Part shown: positions 34,568 through 43,437 of the stretch, one piece after another | Layout of the letters: each line of letters starts with the position of its first letter | How positions within the stretch are numbered: position 1 is the stretch's first letter | Made by a program: the position numbers and the translations under genes | The notes under the pieces: generated by a model | Told to the model about the DNA's origin: nothing | What the model saw: only the letters and a program-made list of their open reading frames with translations | The model's database searches: none | DNA from: Verrucomicrobiota bacterium | Lineage (GTDB): Bacteria; Verrucomicrobiota; Verrucomicrobiia; Verrucomicrobiales; Verrucomicrobiaceae | Length of the DNA stretch: 64,000 nt | Direction: 5' to 3' | Assembly (NCBI GenBank): GCA_025360015.1 | Contig: JANYCZ010000041.1 | Span: 44,062-108,061, forward strand

Positions 34568-34597
34568 AAAAAAGCCGCGCAGGTTTCCCTGCGCGGC
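34568..34597 (-). terminator. Rho-independent terminator after metK
   Basis: On the minus strand, a perfect ten-base stem (34597-34588 with 34583-34574, arms GCCGCGCAGG and CCTGCGCGGC) closes a four-base loop and is followed by six Ts (34573-34568). It lies about 40 bases after the metK stop and before galT, so it should end metK transcription. Confidence 0.92.
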
Positions 34598-34637
34598 CAA
34601 AGTAGCTTTGTTGCTGCGCAACAAAGTTCCGGCAACT

Positions 34638-35858
34638 TTACTTCGCGGCTTTCTTCAGCGCGTCAGCCTTGTTGTTGAGTTCCCAGGTAAGGTCCGCGTC
34701 GTCGATTTTGCCGAAGTGACCGTAGTTGGTGGTCTTCGAGTAGATCGGGCGAAGGAGATTGAGCTGCTTGACGATGTCGGCAGGCTTGAAGGAGAAGACC
34801 TTCAAGACGGCGTCGAGAATCTTGACGTCATCGATGCTGCCGGTGCCGAAGGTGTCAACATGCACGCTGACTGGCTCTGGATGACCGATGGCGTAGGCGA
34901 ACTGGACTTCGCACTTGGAGGCGAGGCCGGAGGCAACGACGTTCTTGGCAACCCAGCGGCCCATGTAGGCGGCGCTGCGGTCAACCTTGGACGGGTCTTT
35001 GCCGGAGAAGGCGCCACCGCCGTGACGGCCCATGCCGCCGTAGCTGTCCACAATGATCTTGCGTCCGGTCAGGCCGCTGTCGCCCTGAGGACCACCGACG
35101 ACGAACTTGCCGGTCGGATTGATGAGATACTCGGTGTCCTTGGTGAGCATGGTCTTCGGCAGCACCTTCTTGATGATCTGCTCAATGCAGAACTTCTCAA
35201 TATCGGCATGGCTCACGTCCGCAGCGTGCTGCGTGGAGATGACGACGTTCACGATGCGTGTGGGCTTGCCATCCACGTACTCGACGGAGACCTGGCTCTT
35301 CGCGTCAGGACGCAGCCACTTGGCGAGCTTGCCAGCCTTGCGGATGCGTGTCAGCTCACGGCCAAGGCGGTGAGCAAACATGATCGGCGCAGGCATGAGC
35401 TCTGGCGTGTCGTCACAGGCGAAACCAAACATGATGCCCTGGTCACCCGCGCCTTGTTCCTGATGCTTTTTGCCTTCGGCACCAGCGGCGTCCACGCCCT
35501 GGGCGATGTCGGGGCTCTGGATGGTGAGGTAGTTGTTGATGAAGAGTTTGTCGGCGTGAAACACGTCGTCGTCATTGGTGTAGCCAATGCCGCGCACAGC
35601 GTCACGGATGACCTTGCCGACGTTGATGACTTCATCGATCGGCTTGGTGGTGCCGTTCTTCTTGTTCTGCAGTTTCGGAATGGTGATCTCACCACCGACG
35701 ACGACGACGTTGCTCTTCGCAAAGGTTTCGCAGGCGACGCGGCTCTTTGGGTCGATCGCAAGGCAGGCGTCGAGGATGGCGTCAGAAATGGTGTCGCAAA
35801 CTTTGTCAGGATGGCCTTCACCGACGGACTCGGACGAGAAAATGTAGCTACGGGACAT
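34638..35858 (-). CDS. metK: S-adenosylmethionine synthetase
   Basis: The 406-residue protein is a full-length MetK, which makes SAM from methionine and ATP. The N-terminal [19 protein letters not shown] is the family signature. The middle [11 protein letters not shown] and the glycine-rich [18 protein letters not shown] near residue 290 bind the nucleotide and metals. The C-terminus (KAAK) follows [11 protein letters not shown]. It lies on the minus strand with a strong terminator and an unusually long, partly structured leader. SAM supply is relevant for the methyltransferases elsewhere in this window, but no shared regulation is visible. Confidence 0.97.
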   Translation of the reverse strand: MSRSYIFSSESVGEGHPDKVCDTISDAILDACLAIDPKSRVACETFAKSNVVVVGGEITIPKLQNKKNGTTKPIDEVINVGKVIRDAVRGIGYTNDDDVFHADKLFINNYLTIQSPDIAQGVDAAGAEGKKHQEQGAGDQGIMFGFACDDTPELMPAPIMFAHRLGRELTRIRKAGKLAKWLRPDAKSQVSVEYVDGKPTRIVNVVISTQHAADVSHADIEKFCIEQIIKKVLPKTMLTKDTEYLINPTGKFVVGGPQGDSGLTGRKIIVDSYGGMGRHGGGAFSGKDPSKVDRSAAYMGRWVAKNVVASGLASKCEVQFAYAIGHPEPVSVHVDTFGTGSIDDVKILDAVLKVFSFKPADIVKQLNLLRPIYSKTTNYGHFGKIDDADLTWELNNKADALKKAAK

Positions 35859-36384
35859 GATGGTGGTCGTGTGGTTTATATGGACGAATCATGATTTGAT
35901 GATGCGTCTTTGGAAGACGCAAGAGTATTCCCCAAACCGTAGGCGTCAATGTGGAATTCCGGGTGGCAGCGACGCTCACCTGCCTGCACGATGCCATCCA
36001 TGCGATGAAACATATCGCCGCCTGCCTTCTCCACCTTGCCAGTTCTTTGACCCAGGCCAGTGCTGGTGATCGATTATCCCAAGTCGGAGTCCATTCACTC
36101 CACCGCATTCGAAGCAGCGCCAGACATGGTTTCACCTGCTCCTCACTGATCGGCCATTGACCACTCTGGGCGAGTGGAACTGATGCGATAAGCCCGAAAT
36201 CGAGCGTAGGACTCGGTTTAAAAACCACGCCTCGGAAACTGAAACGCGGCCTCCCGCAGGTGCCCCGTCTGCTACGCCAGTTCCAAATTGCGTGTCCTTA
36301 GTCAAAAAATATTAGCAAACATTTAGCTTTTTGATTTTATAATAAATGTTATAATTTCAATAACTCGTTCTGCCATAACAATCC
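35859..36384. other. 526-bp gap between metK and the FadL gene
   Basis: No confident gene is seen. On the minus strand, reading towards metK, short inverted repeats could form a structured leader: GCGAT/ATCGC (36002-36018), overlapping alternatives GGTG/CACC (35962-35980) and GGCAG/CTGCC (35965-35984), and a perfect seven-base stem GCGTCTT/AAGACGC with a three-base loop (35904-35920), about 45 bases before the metK start. I could not match it to a known SAM riboswitch. A minus-strand frame of 126 codons (35848-36228) is open but overlaps metK and shows no motif. The FadL side of the gap is AT-rich. Confidence 0.5.
36301..36384 (+). promoter_or_regulatory. AT-rich promoter region upstream of the FadL-type gene
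   Basis: This segment is strikingly AT-rich compared with the surrounding DNA. Two TATAAT boxes are present at 36338-36343 and 36350-36355, 30-47 bases before the ATG at 36385. No good -35 hexamer is found at 17 bases from either, so the exact promoter is uncertain. Confidence 0.5.
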
Positions 36385-37719
36385 ATGAAGCGACCCATCT
36401 CATCCCTGTCCGCACTGCCTTTTGCGTCAGGAATCTTTTTTGCCTGCTTCTCCACGGCAGGGGCGGCGGGGCTGGATCGAAACGGGATCGGAGCAGCCAG
36501 CATGGGTGTCGGCGGGGCTTCCACGGCATGGTCACATGACTCACTGACGATGATGTCCCAGAACACGGCCGCGCTGGCGGACGCGACAGGCGTTGAGTTT
36601 CAGATCGGGGGGGCGCTGGCGTATGCTCAAGGGGACTTCTCCCAGAATGGAGTGCGATTGGGGAGCTTGAGCAACACCTGGGGAGTGCTGCCAGATTTGG
36701 CTCTGACGACCGCGCTCTCTGAGGCCGTGGGCGTGGGGTTCTCATTGACGACAGACTCGACACGGCTCGCGAACTGGAACTTTGCAGATACACCGGGGGC
36801 GCTGGCGGGCGCCCAGTACGCCCAGACGCAGCACCGGTCTGAGATTATCAATCTGCGCGCGGCGGCAGGGATCGGTGTGGATCTGGGCCATGGGTTTAGC
36901 CTGGGGGCAAGTTTTGGCGTGGTTTACACCCGCAACGAATTGCAAACGCCCTACATCTTTCAAAACAATGGTCTGGCTGGTGCCAAGACCTTTCTGGACA
37001 TGCAGACTCAGGGAGTGGGCGTGAATGGAGACGTAGGACTGCAATGGAAAGTCAACGACCGGTTGTCGTTGGGGCTAAGCTATCGGACACCAACCTCCTT
37101 CCAAACTTCAGGCACAGCGAAGGGGGATCTGGGTGCCCAGTTGGCGGCGCTGGGGGTGGTCGGGGTGGATGGCACCTACCGGTATGATTCAAAAATCAAA
37201 ACATCGTTGCCACAGCGGCTGTCAGCGGGTTTCGCAGCGGCTCTCATGCCACGCTGGCGGCTGCTGGGACAGGTGGAATGGGTGAACTACAGCGCCGCCT
37301 ACAACCACCTGGACGTGAACCTTTCCAACGGCACGAACGGAGTGGTCAACGGGGTGGCGGGATCTACCGGCATCACGGACAGGATCGCGCTGAACTGGAA
37401 GGACCAGTATGTGTTTCGTCTGGGCACCGAGGTGGACGTGACGGAAAAGTTCACGATGCGGCTCGGCTATGTTTACGGCAAGAGCCCGGTGCCGAATGAC
37501 ACCCTGATGCCGATGACAGCGGCGATCTCTGAGCATACTTTAGCATGCGGTTTGGGGTGGCACACGAAAGCGATGCGGCTGGATCTGGCCTACCAGTATG
37601 ACCTGCCGATCAGCCGGTCAGGTTCCGGGAGCTTGGTCACGGGACCCGAATACAAGAATACGAAGGTCTCCGTCCAGGCGCACTGGGTCGGGCTAACCCT
37701 AGGTTTTAAAATGAAATGA
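36385..37719 (+). CDS. FadL/OmpP1/TodX-type outer membrane transport protein
   Basis: The 444-residue protein starts with a long signal peptide ending in FACFSTAGA. The mature N-terminus GLDRNGIGAASMGVGGASTAWSHDSLTMMSQNTAALA has the spacing of the FadL hatch (the family motif NPA is here NTA). The rest alternates short strands as in a 14-strand beta-barrel. FadL homologues bring fatty acids or other hydrophobic compounds through the outer membrane. The stop overlaps the histidine kinase start by ATGA (37716-37719), so the two are translationally coupled, suggesting transport and sensing of one compound. Confidence 0.9.
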   Translation: MKRPISSLSALPFASGIFFACFSTAGAAGLDRNGIGAASMGVGGASTAWSHDSLTMMSQNTAALADATGVEFQIGGALAYAQGDFSQNGVRLGSLSNTWGVLPDLALTTALSEAVGVGFSLTTDSTRLANWNFADTPGALAGAQYAQTQHRSEIINLRAAAGIGVDLGHGFSLGASFGVVYTRNELQTPYIFQNNGLAGAKTFLDMQTQGVGVNGDVGLQWKVNDRLSLGLSYRTPTSFQTSGTAKGDLGAQLAALGVVGVDGTYRYDSKIKTSLPQRLSAGFAAALMPRWRLLGQVEWVNYSAAYNHLDVNLSNGTNGVVNGVAGSTGITDRIALNWKDQYVFRLGTEVDVTEKFTMRLGYVYGKSPVPNDTLMPMTAAISEHTLACGLGWHTKAMRLDLAYQYDLPISRSGSGSLVTGPEYKNTKVSVQAHWVGLTLGFKMK

Positions 37720-39071
37720 ACACTGAGCATGTCTGCAAAGAGCGGCTGTGGGAGCGTCTTCTGAATAAATTCACGGAAGACTTTGTGCCGCCGCATTTTC
37801 ACGCGGATGCGGAAAAGCTGAGGCTGGCACGGCTCAACATTCGCTTCGGCTGGCTGGGCTTTGCGTTCGGGACGGTCTATGGGTCCTTTTATCTGCTGCT
37901 TCAGCACCACATAGGGGCGCAAATCATTCTGATCTTAAGCACCATTTTCGCCATGATGCCCTGGGTGGTGAAAAAGAGAGGCGACCTCCCGTTTGTGGGC
38001 CATTTGTATTCCGCCATGCTGGTGGTGGGTTTTGCCGGGCTGGCTCTGATCGAAGGCGGTCTGACAGGGCATGCCGTGGGCTGGTTGTCGGCAGTACCTC
38101 TGATGTCTTTGCTGCTGCAGGGAGTCCGCCCGGCACTGGGATGGACCGTCGTGTGTGCTACAGTGGTGGCGTCTTTCGTCGTGGCACACACACTGGGCTT
38201 CACCTTTCCGCGCACGTATCCGGCCCAGTGGGCGACGCTGATCGATGCGGCGGGGTACATTGGCCTCGTGCCGTTTCTGGCGTTCTTGGGAGGCTTGTTC
38301 GAGAGAACCCGGGCGCTGGCCTTTGCGCAGTTGCAGGCGGCATTGACCGACCTTTCTCTGAGCAATGAGCGCCTGACTCAGTTGAACCTGGACAAGGATG
38401 AGTTCCTCAACATCGCCGCGCACGATTTGCGCAATCCGCTCACGGGGATCGTGGGCTATGCGGGGCTGCTCAAAATGCAGAGCCCCCCGAACGCGAAACT
38501 GGTGCTCGAAGCAGGCGCGACCATCGAATCTCTGGGCCTGCGAATGAACGGAATTTTGACGAACTTGCTCGATGTGCGGAGCATCGAGGAAGGGCGCATG
38601 AAGTTCAGAAAGGACCGGTGCTCGGCGGATGAGGTCGTTTCCGAGGTGGTGCGGTCCTTCCAGCAATCAGCGGACAAAAAACAAATCACAGTGGCGTGGC
38701 AGCCCAATCCCAGTGCACCGCCGTTCCTGGGAGATCGCAATGCGACGGCGCAGATTTTTGAGAACCTGCTTTCGAATGCCATCAAGTATTCAAAGCCCGG
38801 GTCAGCCGTGCGTTGTGCTCTGGAGACGGATGCCAGCTCGGTGTGGCTGCATGTGGCTGACAACGGCCCGGGCCTGAGCGATCACGATCAGAAGAACCTT
38901 TTCAAGAAATTCAGCCGTTTGTCACCGCAACCCACGGCGGGTGAGCCCTCCAACGGACTGGGCCTGTGGATCGTGCAGAAGATGGCCAAGGCGATGGGAG
39001 GAGACGTGCGTTGCATCTCGGTACTCGGACAAGGATCGACGTTCAGCTTGATGCTGCCTATGGCGGCATGA
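37716..39071 (+). CDS. Membrane sensor histidine kinase
   Basis: The 451-residue protein has about six N-terminal membrane helices (residues 40-200) with no large periplasmic domain, then a short coiled coil, HisKA with the phospho-acceptor H236 in AAHDLRNPL, and a HATPase_c domain with the N box NLLSNAIKY, G1 box DNGPGL and GLGLWIVQKMAKAMGG. There is no receiver domain and no response-regulator gene nearby, so the output is not visible. Coupling to FadL by ATGA suggests it senses a hydrophobic molecule or membrane state. It is followed by a sulfatase gene on the same strand after 57 bp. Confidence 0.92.
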   Translation: MNTEHVCKERLWERLLNKFTEDFVPPHFHADAEKLRLARLNIRFGWLGFAFGTVYGSFYLLLQHHIGAQIILILSTIFAMMPWVVKKRGDLPFVGHLYSAMLVVGFAGLALIEGGLTGHAVGWLSAVPLMSLLLQGVRPALGWTVVCATVVASFVVAHTLGFTFPRTYPAQWATLIDAAGYIGLVPFLAFLGGLFERTRALAFAQLQAALTDLSLSNERLTQLNLDKDEFLNIAAHDLRNPLTGIVGYAGLLKMQSPPNAKLVLEAGATIESLGLRMNGILTNLLDVRSIEEGRMKFRKDRCSADEVVSEVVRSFQQSADKKQITVAWQPNPSAPPFLGDRNATAQIFENLLSNAIKYSKPGSAVRCALETDASSVWLHVADNGPGLSDHDQKNLFKKFSRLSPQPTAGEPSNGLGLWIVQKMAKAMGGDVRCISVLGQGSTFSLMLPMAA

Positions 39072-39128
39072 AAGCGGCAGAAGCGAATGACCGGATAAGC
39101 GCCCGTCCACCCGGACGTTTTTGACCCG

Positions 39129-40454
39129 ATGCGTTTCCTCTTTCTCTCCCTGCTTCTCGGTGCCCTCAGCGCCTGGGCTGCCGAAAAACCCAATATCGTC
39201 TTCATTGTCGTGGATGACATGGGTTGGGGAGATCCCTCCTGCTTTGGCGGGCAGGTGCCAACGCCTCACATGGACCGGCTGGCCAAAGAAGGGATGCAGT
39301 TCCGCCAGTTCTATGTGGCGTCTCCCATCTGCTCCGCGTCACGCTGCGCCATGATCACGGGGCAGTTCCCGTCGCAATGGCGAATCACGAGCTACCTGCA
39401 AACGAAAGCCGGCAATCGCGAATGTGAGCAGGCGGATTTCCTTGATCCTGGTGCACCGTCCCTACCCCGCGCCTTTCACGACGCTGGCTACGCCACCGCC
39501 CACATCGGCAAATGGCACCTCGGCGGTGGCCGGGATGTGACGGATGCTCCCAAATTCGCGGCCTATGGCTACGATCTCGGTCTCGGCACCTATGAAAGCC
39601 CGGAACCCGCCGCAGCACTCGGTTTGAAAACGCTGCCCTGGGAAACCATGCGCGAACCCCAGCAGGTGCCACGGCACGAACGCACGCGCTGGATGGTGGA
39701 TGAAACGCTGAAGTTCATGCAGCAGCATTCCCCCCAGCCACGCTTCGTCAATCTGTGGCTCGATGATGTGCACACGCCCTATCGCCCCATCGAGGGCGAA
39801 GATGCGCGGGATTTTCCCGCCAAATATCGCGACGTGCTCGCCGAAACAGATCGCCAGATCGGCCGTCTCATCGACGCACTGCCGCCGAACACCCTCGTCC
39901 TGCTCTGCGGTGACAATGGCCCGGAGCCCACGCTCGACCACACACGCACCAAGGGACTGCGCGGCATGAAATGGAGCCTGTATGAAGGCGGCATCCGCAC
40001 GCCACTCATCGTGCGCTGGCCCGGCGTGGTGCCCGCAGGCGCGGTGAACGAAACCACCGTCTTCGGCAGCGTCGATTTCATGCCCACCCTCTGCGCCTTG
40101 GCTCAAATCAAAGCTCCCGTGGCCAATCAGGATGGCGAGGACATGAGTGTCGCCCTCCGTGGCGAGAAAGCCGTGCGCCGCAAACCTCTGCTTTGGGAAT
40201 ACGGCCGCAAACCAGGCGAGGCAGGCAAAGTCAAAAGCGGCTTCCCCTACCCCAAAGAACCCAATTCCAAATCCCCCAACGTCGCCATCCGCGACGGCGA
40301 CTGGAAGTTTCTCGTGAATGCCGATGGCACCCGGACCGAACTCTATCACCTCGGCCGCGATCCCAACGAAACCACCACCCTGGTCGAGACAGAAAAAGAA
40401 ACAGCGGAGCGCCTCAAAAAAGCCGCTTTGGACTGGCGGGCGACGCTGCCGTGA
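39129..40454 (+). CDS. Secreted sulfatase (arylsulfatase type)
   Basis: The 441-residue protein has a signal peptide (MRFLFLSLLLGALSAWA) and an arylsulfatase fold. The metal-binding VDDMGWGD is at residues 28-35, and the modified-Cys motif CSASR is at 68-72. GKWHLGGG (about 118-125) and GDNGPEP (about 260) provide further active-site residues. The Cys is converted to formylglycine by a maturase not present in this window. The protein ends near the end of the sulfatase fold without an extra domain. Substrate is unknown; sulfated polysaccharide from the environment is likely. Confidence 0.93.
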   Translation: MRFLFLSLLLGALSAWAAEKPNIVFIVVDDMGWGDPSCFGGQVPTPHMDRLAKEGMQFRQFYVASPICSASRCAMITGQFPSQWRITSYLQTKAGNRECEQADFLDPGAPSLPRAFHDAGYATAHIGKWHLGGGRDVTDAPKFAAYGYDLGLGTYESPEPAAALGLKTLPWETMREPQQVPRHERTRWMVDETLKFMQQHSPQPRFVNLWLDDVHTPYRPIEGEDARDFPAKYRDVLAETDRQIGRLIDALPPNTLVLLCGDNGPEPTLDHTRTKGLRGMKWSLYEGGIRTPLIVRWPGVVPAGAVNETTVFGSVDFMPTLCALAQIKAPVANQDGEDMSVALRGEKAVRRKPLLWEYGRKPGEAGKVKSGFPYPKEPNSKSPNVAIRDGDWKFLVNADGTRTELYHLGRDPNETTTLVETEKETAERLKKAALDWRATLP

Positions 40455-40512
40455 AATTTCCCCTCGCCAGCCGAAAAAATGCCACTAGGATGCGCGCCCC
40501 CTTCCCCCGACC

Positions 40513-41397
40513 ATGTCCGAACCAAAAAATATCCTCCGCCTGGGCCTGCCCAAAGGCAGCCTGCAGGAGCCAACGCTTGAATTATTCAAGCGTGCGGGGT
40601 TCAACATTGTCATCTCTTCCCGCTCCTACCGCCCCTCGGTGGATGACTCGGAGCTGGAGCTGCGCCTGCTGCGTGCTCAGGAGATCGGCCGCTATGTCGA
40701 TCACGGCTTCCTGGACTGCGGCATCACCGGCCGTGACTGGATCGTGGAAAACAACGCGGATGTCGAGGTCATCGCCGATCTGCGCTACAGCAAAGCCACC
40801 TCCTGGCCCACCCGCTGGGTGCTGGTGGTGCCGGAAGACTCGGCCGTGAAGAGCGTCAAGGATCTTCAGGGCAAGCGCATCGCCACCGAAGCGGTCGAGA
40901 TGACGAAGAAATACCTCGCCGCGAACGGCGTCGAGGCCGAAGTCGAATTTAGCTGGGGTGCCACGGAAGTGAAGGTGCCCGAAATGGTGGATGCCATCGT
41001 GGACATCACCGAAACCGGCTCATCCCTGCGCGCGAACAAGCTGCGCATCGTGGACACGCTGATGGAAAGCTACCCCCAATTTGTCTCCAGCAAACCTGCC
41101 GCCCGTGATGAATGGAAACGGCAGAAGATGGAGACACTCGTGCTGCTGCTCAAAGGTGCGCTCGAGGCCCGCCACAAGGTGGGTCTCAAAATGAACGTGC
41201 CCGCGAAACAGCTGCAGGAGGTGGTCGCTTGCCTGCCGTCACAACGCTCGCCGACCGTTTCAACACTCGCCAGCCAGGATTGGGTGGCCGTGGAAACGGT
41301 CATTGACGAAGCCACCGTGCGGGTAATCATCCCACGGCTGAAGTCGCTGGGGGCCGAGGGTATTGTGGAATACCCGCTGAATAAAGTCGTCCACTAA
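40513..41397 (+). CDS. hisG: ATP phosphoribosyltransferase, long form
   Basis: The 294-residue enzyme catalyses the first step of histidine synthesis (ATP plus PRPP). [20 protein letters not shown] at the start, CGITGRDWI and the [22 protein letters not shown] site show the family. The extra C-terminal domain of about 75-80 residues (KMNVPAKQL to the end) is the ACT-like regulatory domain of the long form, expected to be feedback-inhibited by histidine. No other his gene is adjacent. The small bS22-like gene starts 32 bases downstream. Confidence 0.96.
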   Translation: MSEPKNILRLGLPKGSLQEPTLELFKRAGFNIVISSRSYRPSVDDSELELRLLRAQEIGRYVDHGFLDCGITGRDWIVENNADVEVIADLRYSKATSWPTRWVLVVPEDSAVKSVKDLQGKRIATEAVEMTKKYLAANGVEAEVEFSWGATEVKVPEMVDAIVDITETGSSLRANKLRIVDTLMESYPQFVSSKPAARDEWKRQKMETLVLLLKGALEARHKVGLKMNVPAKQLQEVVACLPSQRSPTVSTLASQDWVAVETVIDEATVRVIIPRLKSLGAEGIVEYPLNKVVH

Positions 41398-41428
41398 GAT
41401 CAACGCCAACACACAGGAGAACACGAAC

Positions 41429-41533
41429 ATGGGATCGCTCAAAAAGCGGAGAAAAACGAAGATCAACAAGCACAAGCGCAAGAAGCGCATGCGCGCGAAC
41501 CGTCACAAGAAGCGTTTGCGCTACAAGTCGTAA
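41429..41533 (+). CDS. 34-residue bS22/AURKAIP1-COX24-like ribosome-associated protein
   Basis: This very small gene encodes a 34-residue, highly basic protein (MGSLKKRRKTKINKHK, then KRKKRMRANRHKKR). It matches the AURKAIP1/COX24 domain of small ribosomal proteins, such as mycobacterial bS22 (which starts MGSVIKKRRKRMSKKK), and similar short proteins in Bacteroidota. A good Shine-Dalgarno, CAGGAG at 41415-41420, precedes the ATG by eight bases. It lies between hisG and the TPR gene. Its function is likely to be binding 16S rRNA in the small subunit. It is too short for many gene finders. Confidence 0.85.
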   Translation: MGSLKKRRKTKINKHKRKKRMRANRHKKRLRYKS

Positions 41534-41550
41534 CCGCTAGCCTTCCCGGC

Positions 41551-43386
41551 ATGGCTCCTCTCCGCAGTGCGATTCGATGGTATCGAGACGCAGGAAGCTT
41601 TGTCATGTCCGGGTACGGCTCGGTTGGCAGGGCTCTGCGGCCCTGCCTGACGGTGAGTCTTGCCGTCTTCTCTAGCTCCCTCCACTCGGGTCAAGCTGCT
41701 ACCACAGCCGACCTGTCCTTGGGAGCCAGAGCGGCGGACACATCGGATTTACAACTGTCTCCAGGATCTGCCATCAGGGCAGATGTCCTGGCGCATTTTA
41801 GTGCAGCGCTCCAGTTTGAGTCCTCCGGGAAACTGCGCCAGGCACTAGACCATTATCTGGCCGTTTTTAAAGCCGATCCGAGCAACTCGGATCTGGCATC
41901 GCATACCGCCGGGATTGCCATGCAATTCCAGGGGCGTGAAGCAGCGATGAAAATCCTCGAGGATGCCGTGCACGCCAGTCCGCGCACGCCCGCGCCGCTG
42001 CTCAATCTCGCACGCTTTGCCAATACCTACCCGCCTGAGGACCTCTTTGAGAAAGACACGGTTCCTTCCAAGGCTGTGGCCGAGGCATTGGCCAAATTTC
42101 CCACCCACGCCGAGGTCTATGAGATGGCGGTCATGCTGCACCTCACGCACAATGAGCGTGACAAGGCCATCGAGGTCATGACGCAGGCGGCCAATCAAAA
42201 CAGCCGCGATCCCCAGTACTGGCTGGCCACGGGGCACACCGCCGAGCGCGTCTGGCCGCTGGGGCAGGCTGAGTTTGGCATGGAATATCGCCAGCGCGTG
42301 GCACCCTTTTTTGAAAATGCCCTCAAAGCCGCCAGCAAGGCGGATGCCGAGCAGGTCACCCTCGAAGTCGCGCGGCAGTACCTTCTGACCAACGATCCCG
42401 AACGCGCCCGGCAGCTCTGCGAAAAATTGGCGGCCGAATACAACAACCTCGACGCCCGCAAGCTGCTCTACCGTCTGTACGGTGCCGCCGACCAGAAAGA
42501 AAAAGCCCTCGCCACTCTGGAGCAGATCGTCAAACAAGCACCTGCTGACGCCGAGATGCAGCGCCTGCTGGCCAGTGAGTACGACAAGCTCAAGCAGCCG
42601 GAAAAATCCATCCCCCACCTCGAAGCCGCCATTCAAAATGGCGGCGGCGAAATCGGCGACTACGTCAAACTCGGCTGGGAGCTCTATCAAACACAGAAGT
42701 TTGATGACATGGTGCGCGTGGGCCAGCGCAGCGTGCGCCTCTTTCCCGATCATCCGCTCGTCCATTACCAGCTCGCCATCGCCCATCGCGCACGTGAGGA
42801 GTGGGCCCCGTCCGTGCAGCACTTCGCCGAGGCGGAGCAGTTCGCCGGCTCCACGCAGAATGAACTGCTGGACCACCTGTTTTACTATCAGTACGGCATC
42901 ACGCTCGAACGCCTGGCACGCTATGAAGACGCCTCACGCATGCTGGAGAAGTCCATCACCCTGACTCCGCGGGATGAATCCAAGGCCGCCGCCAACACCA
43001 TGAACTTCCTCGGCTACATGTGGTTGGATGTCGGCACGCATTTGGACAAAGCGGGCGAACTCATCGCCAAAGCCAACGAACTGCTGCCCAATCAACCCGC
43101 CTACATCGACAGCCTCGGCTGGTTCCATTACAAGAAGGGCAACTACCCTGGCGCACTCAAGGAACTGCAGCGCGCCGAAGTCTTGATGAAGCCCATCACC
43201 GCCGACGATGCCGAGATCCTCGAACACATCGGCCTCACCCACCAGGCCCTCGGCGACAAAGCCAAGGCGCTCGACTACCTCGAACGCGCCGAGGCGCTCA
43301 AGACCCCCGATTTAAAAGCCCGCAAGCGCATCGAAGATGAGCTGAAGAAATTTAAAAACGGCAAGTCCGACACGGAGAAAAAGTAG
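41551..43386 (+). CDS. TPR-repeat protein, probably exported
   Basis: The 611-residue protein starts with a basic N-terminus and a hydrophobic stretch (about residues 30-48, CLTVSLAVFSSSLHSGQA) that could be a signal peptide. From about residue 80 to the end it is nearly all TPR-like helix pairs, for example QALDHYLAVFKADPSNSDLA, KALATLEQIVKQAPADAEMQ and ALKELQRAEVLMKP. ATG at 41551 is 18 bases after the small ribosomal gene. An ATG at 41605 would place the signal peptide closer to the start. The architecture suggests a scaffold or assembly factor. No enzyme domain is seen. Confidence 0.82.
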   Translation: MAPLRSAIRWYRDAGSFVMSGYGSVGRALRPCLTVSLAVFSSSLHSGQAATTADLSLGARAADTSDLQLSPGSAIRADVLAHFSAALQFESSGKLRQALDHYLAVFKADPSNSDLASHTAGIAMQFQGREAAMKILEDAVHASPRTPAPLLNLARFANTYPPEDLFEKDTVPSKAVAEALAKFPTHAEVYEMAVMLHLTHNERDKAIEVMTQAANQNSRDPQYWLATGHTAERVWPLGQAEFGMEYRQRVAPFFENALKAASKADAEQVTLEVARQYLLTNDPERARQLCEKLAAEYNNLDARKLLYRLYGAADQKEKALATLEQIVKQAPADAEMQRLLASEYDKLKQPEKSIPHLEAAIQNGGGEIGDYVKLGWELYQTQKFDDMVRVGQRSVRLFPDHPLVHYQLAIAHRAREEWAPSVQHFAEAEQFAGSTQNELLDHLFYYQYGITLERLARYEDASRMLEKSITLTPRDESKAAANTMNFLGYMWLDVGTHLDKAGELIAKANELLPNQPAYIDSLGWFHYKKGNYPGALKELQRAEVLMKPITADDAEILEHIGLTHQALGDKAKALDYLERAEALKTPDLKARKRIEDELKKFKNGKSDTEKK

Positions 43387-43437
43387 CGCCTTGCCAGCCT
43401 GTGCAAGACTGCTTCAGCGCAGACGAAATGGCCCATG

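Noticed and set aside
35962..36018. Known SAM riboswitch upstream of metK
   Set aside because: I compared the conserved cores of SAM-I/IV, SAM-II and SAH motifs by eye and found no match in order, so I did not name a class.
35848..36228. 126-codon minus-strand frame upstream of metK
   Set aside because: It overlaps the metK start, lacks a recognisable motif and has no good ribosome-binding site. Kept only as a note in the gap entry.
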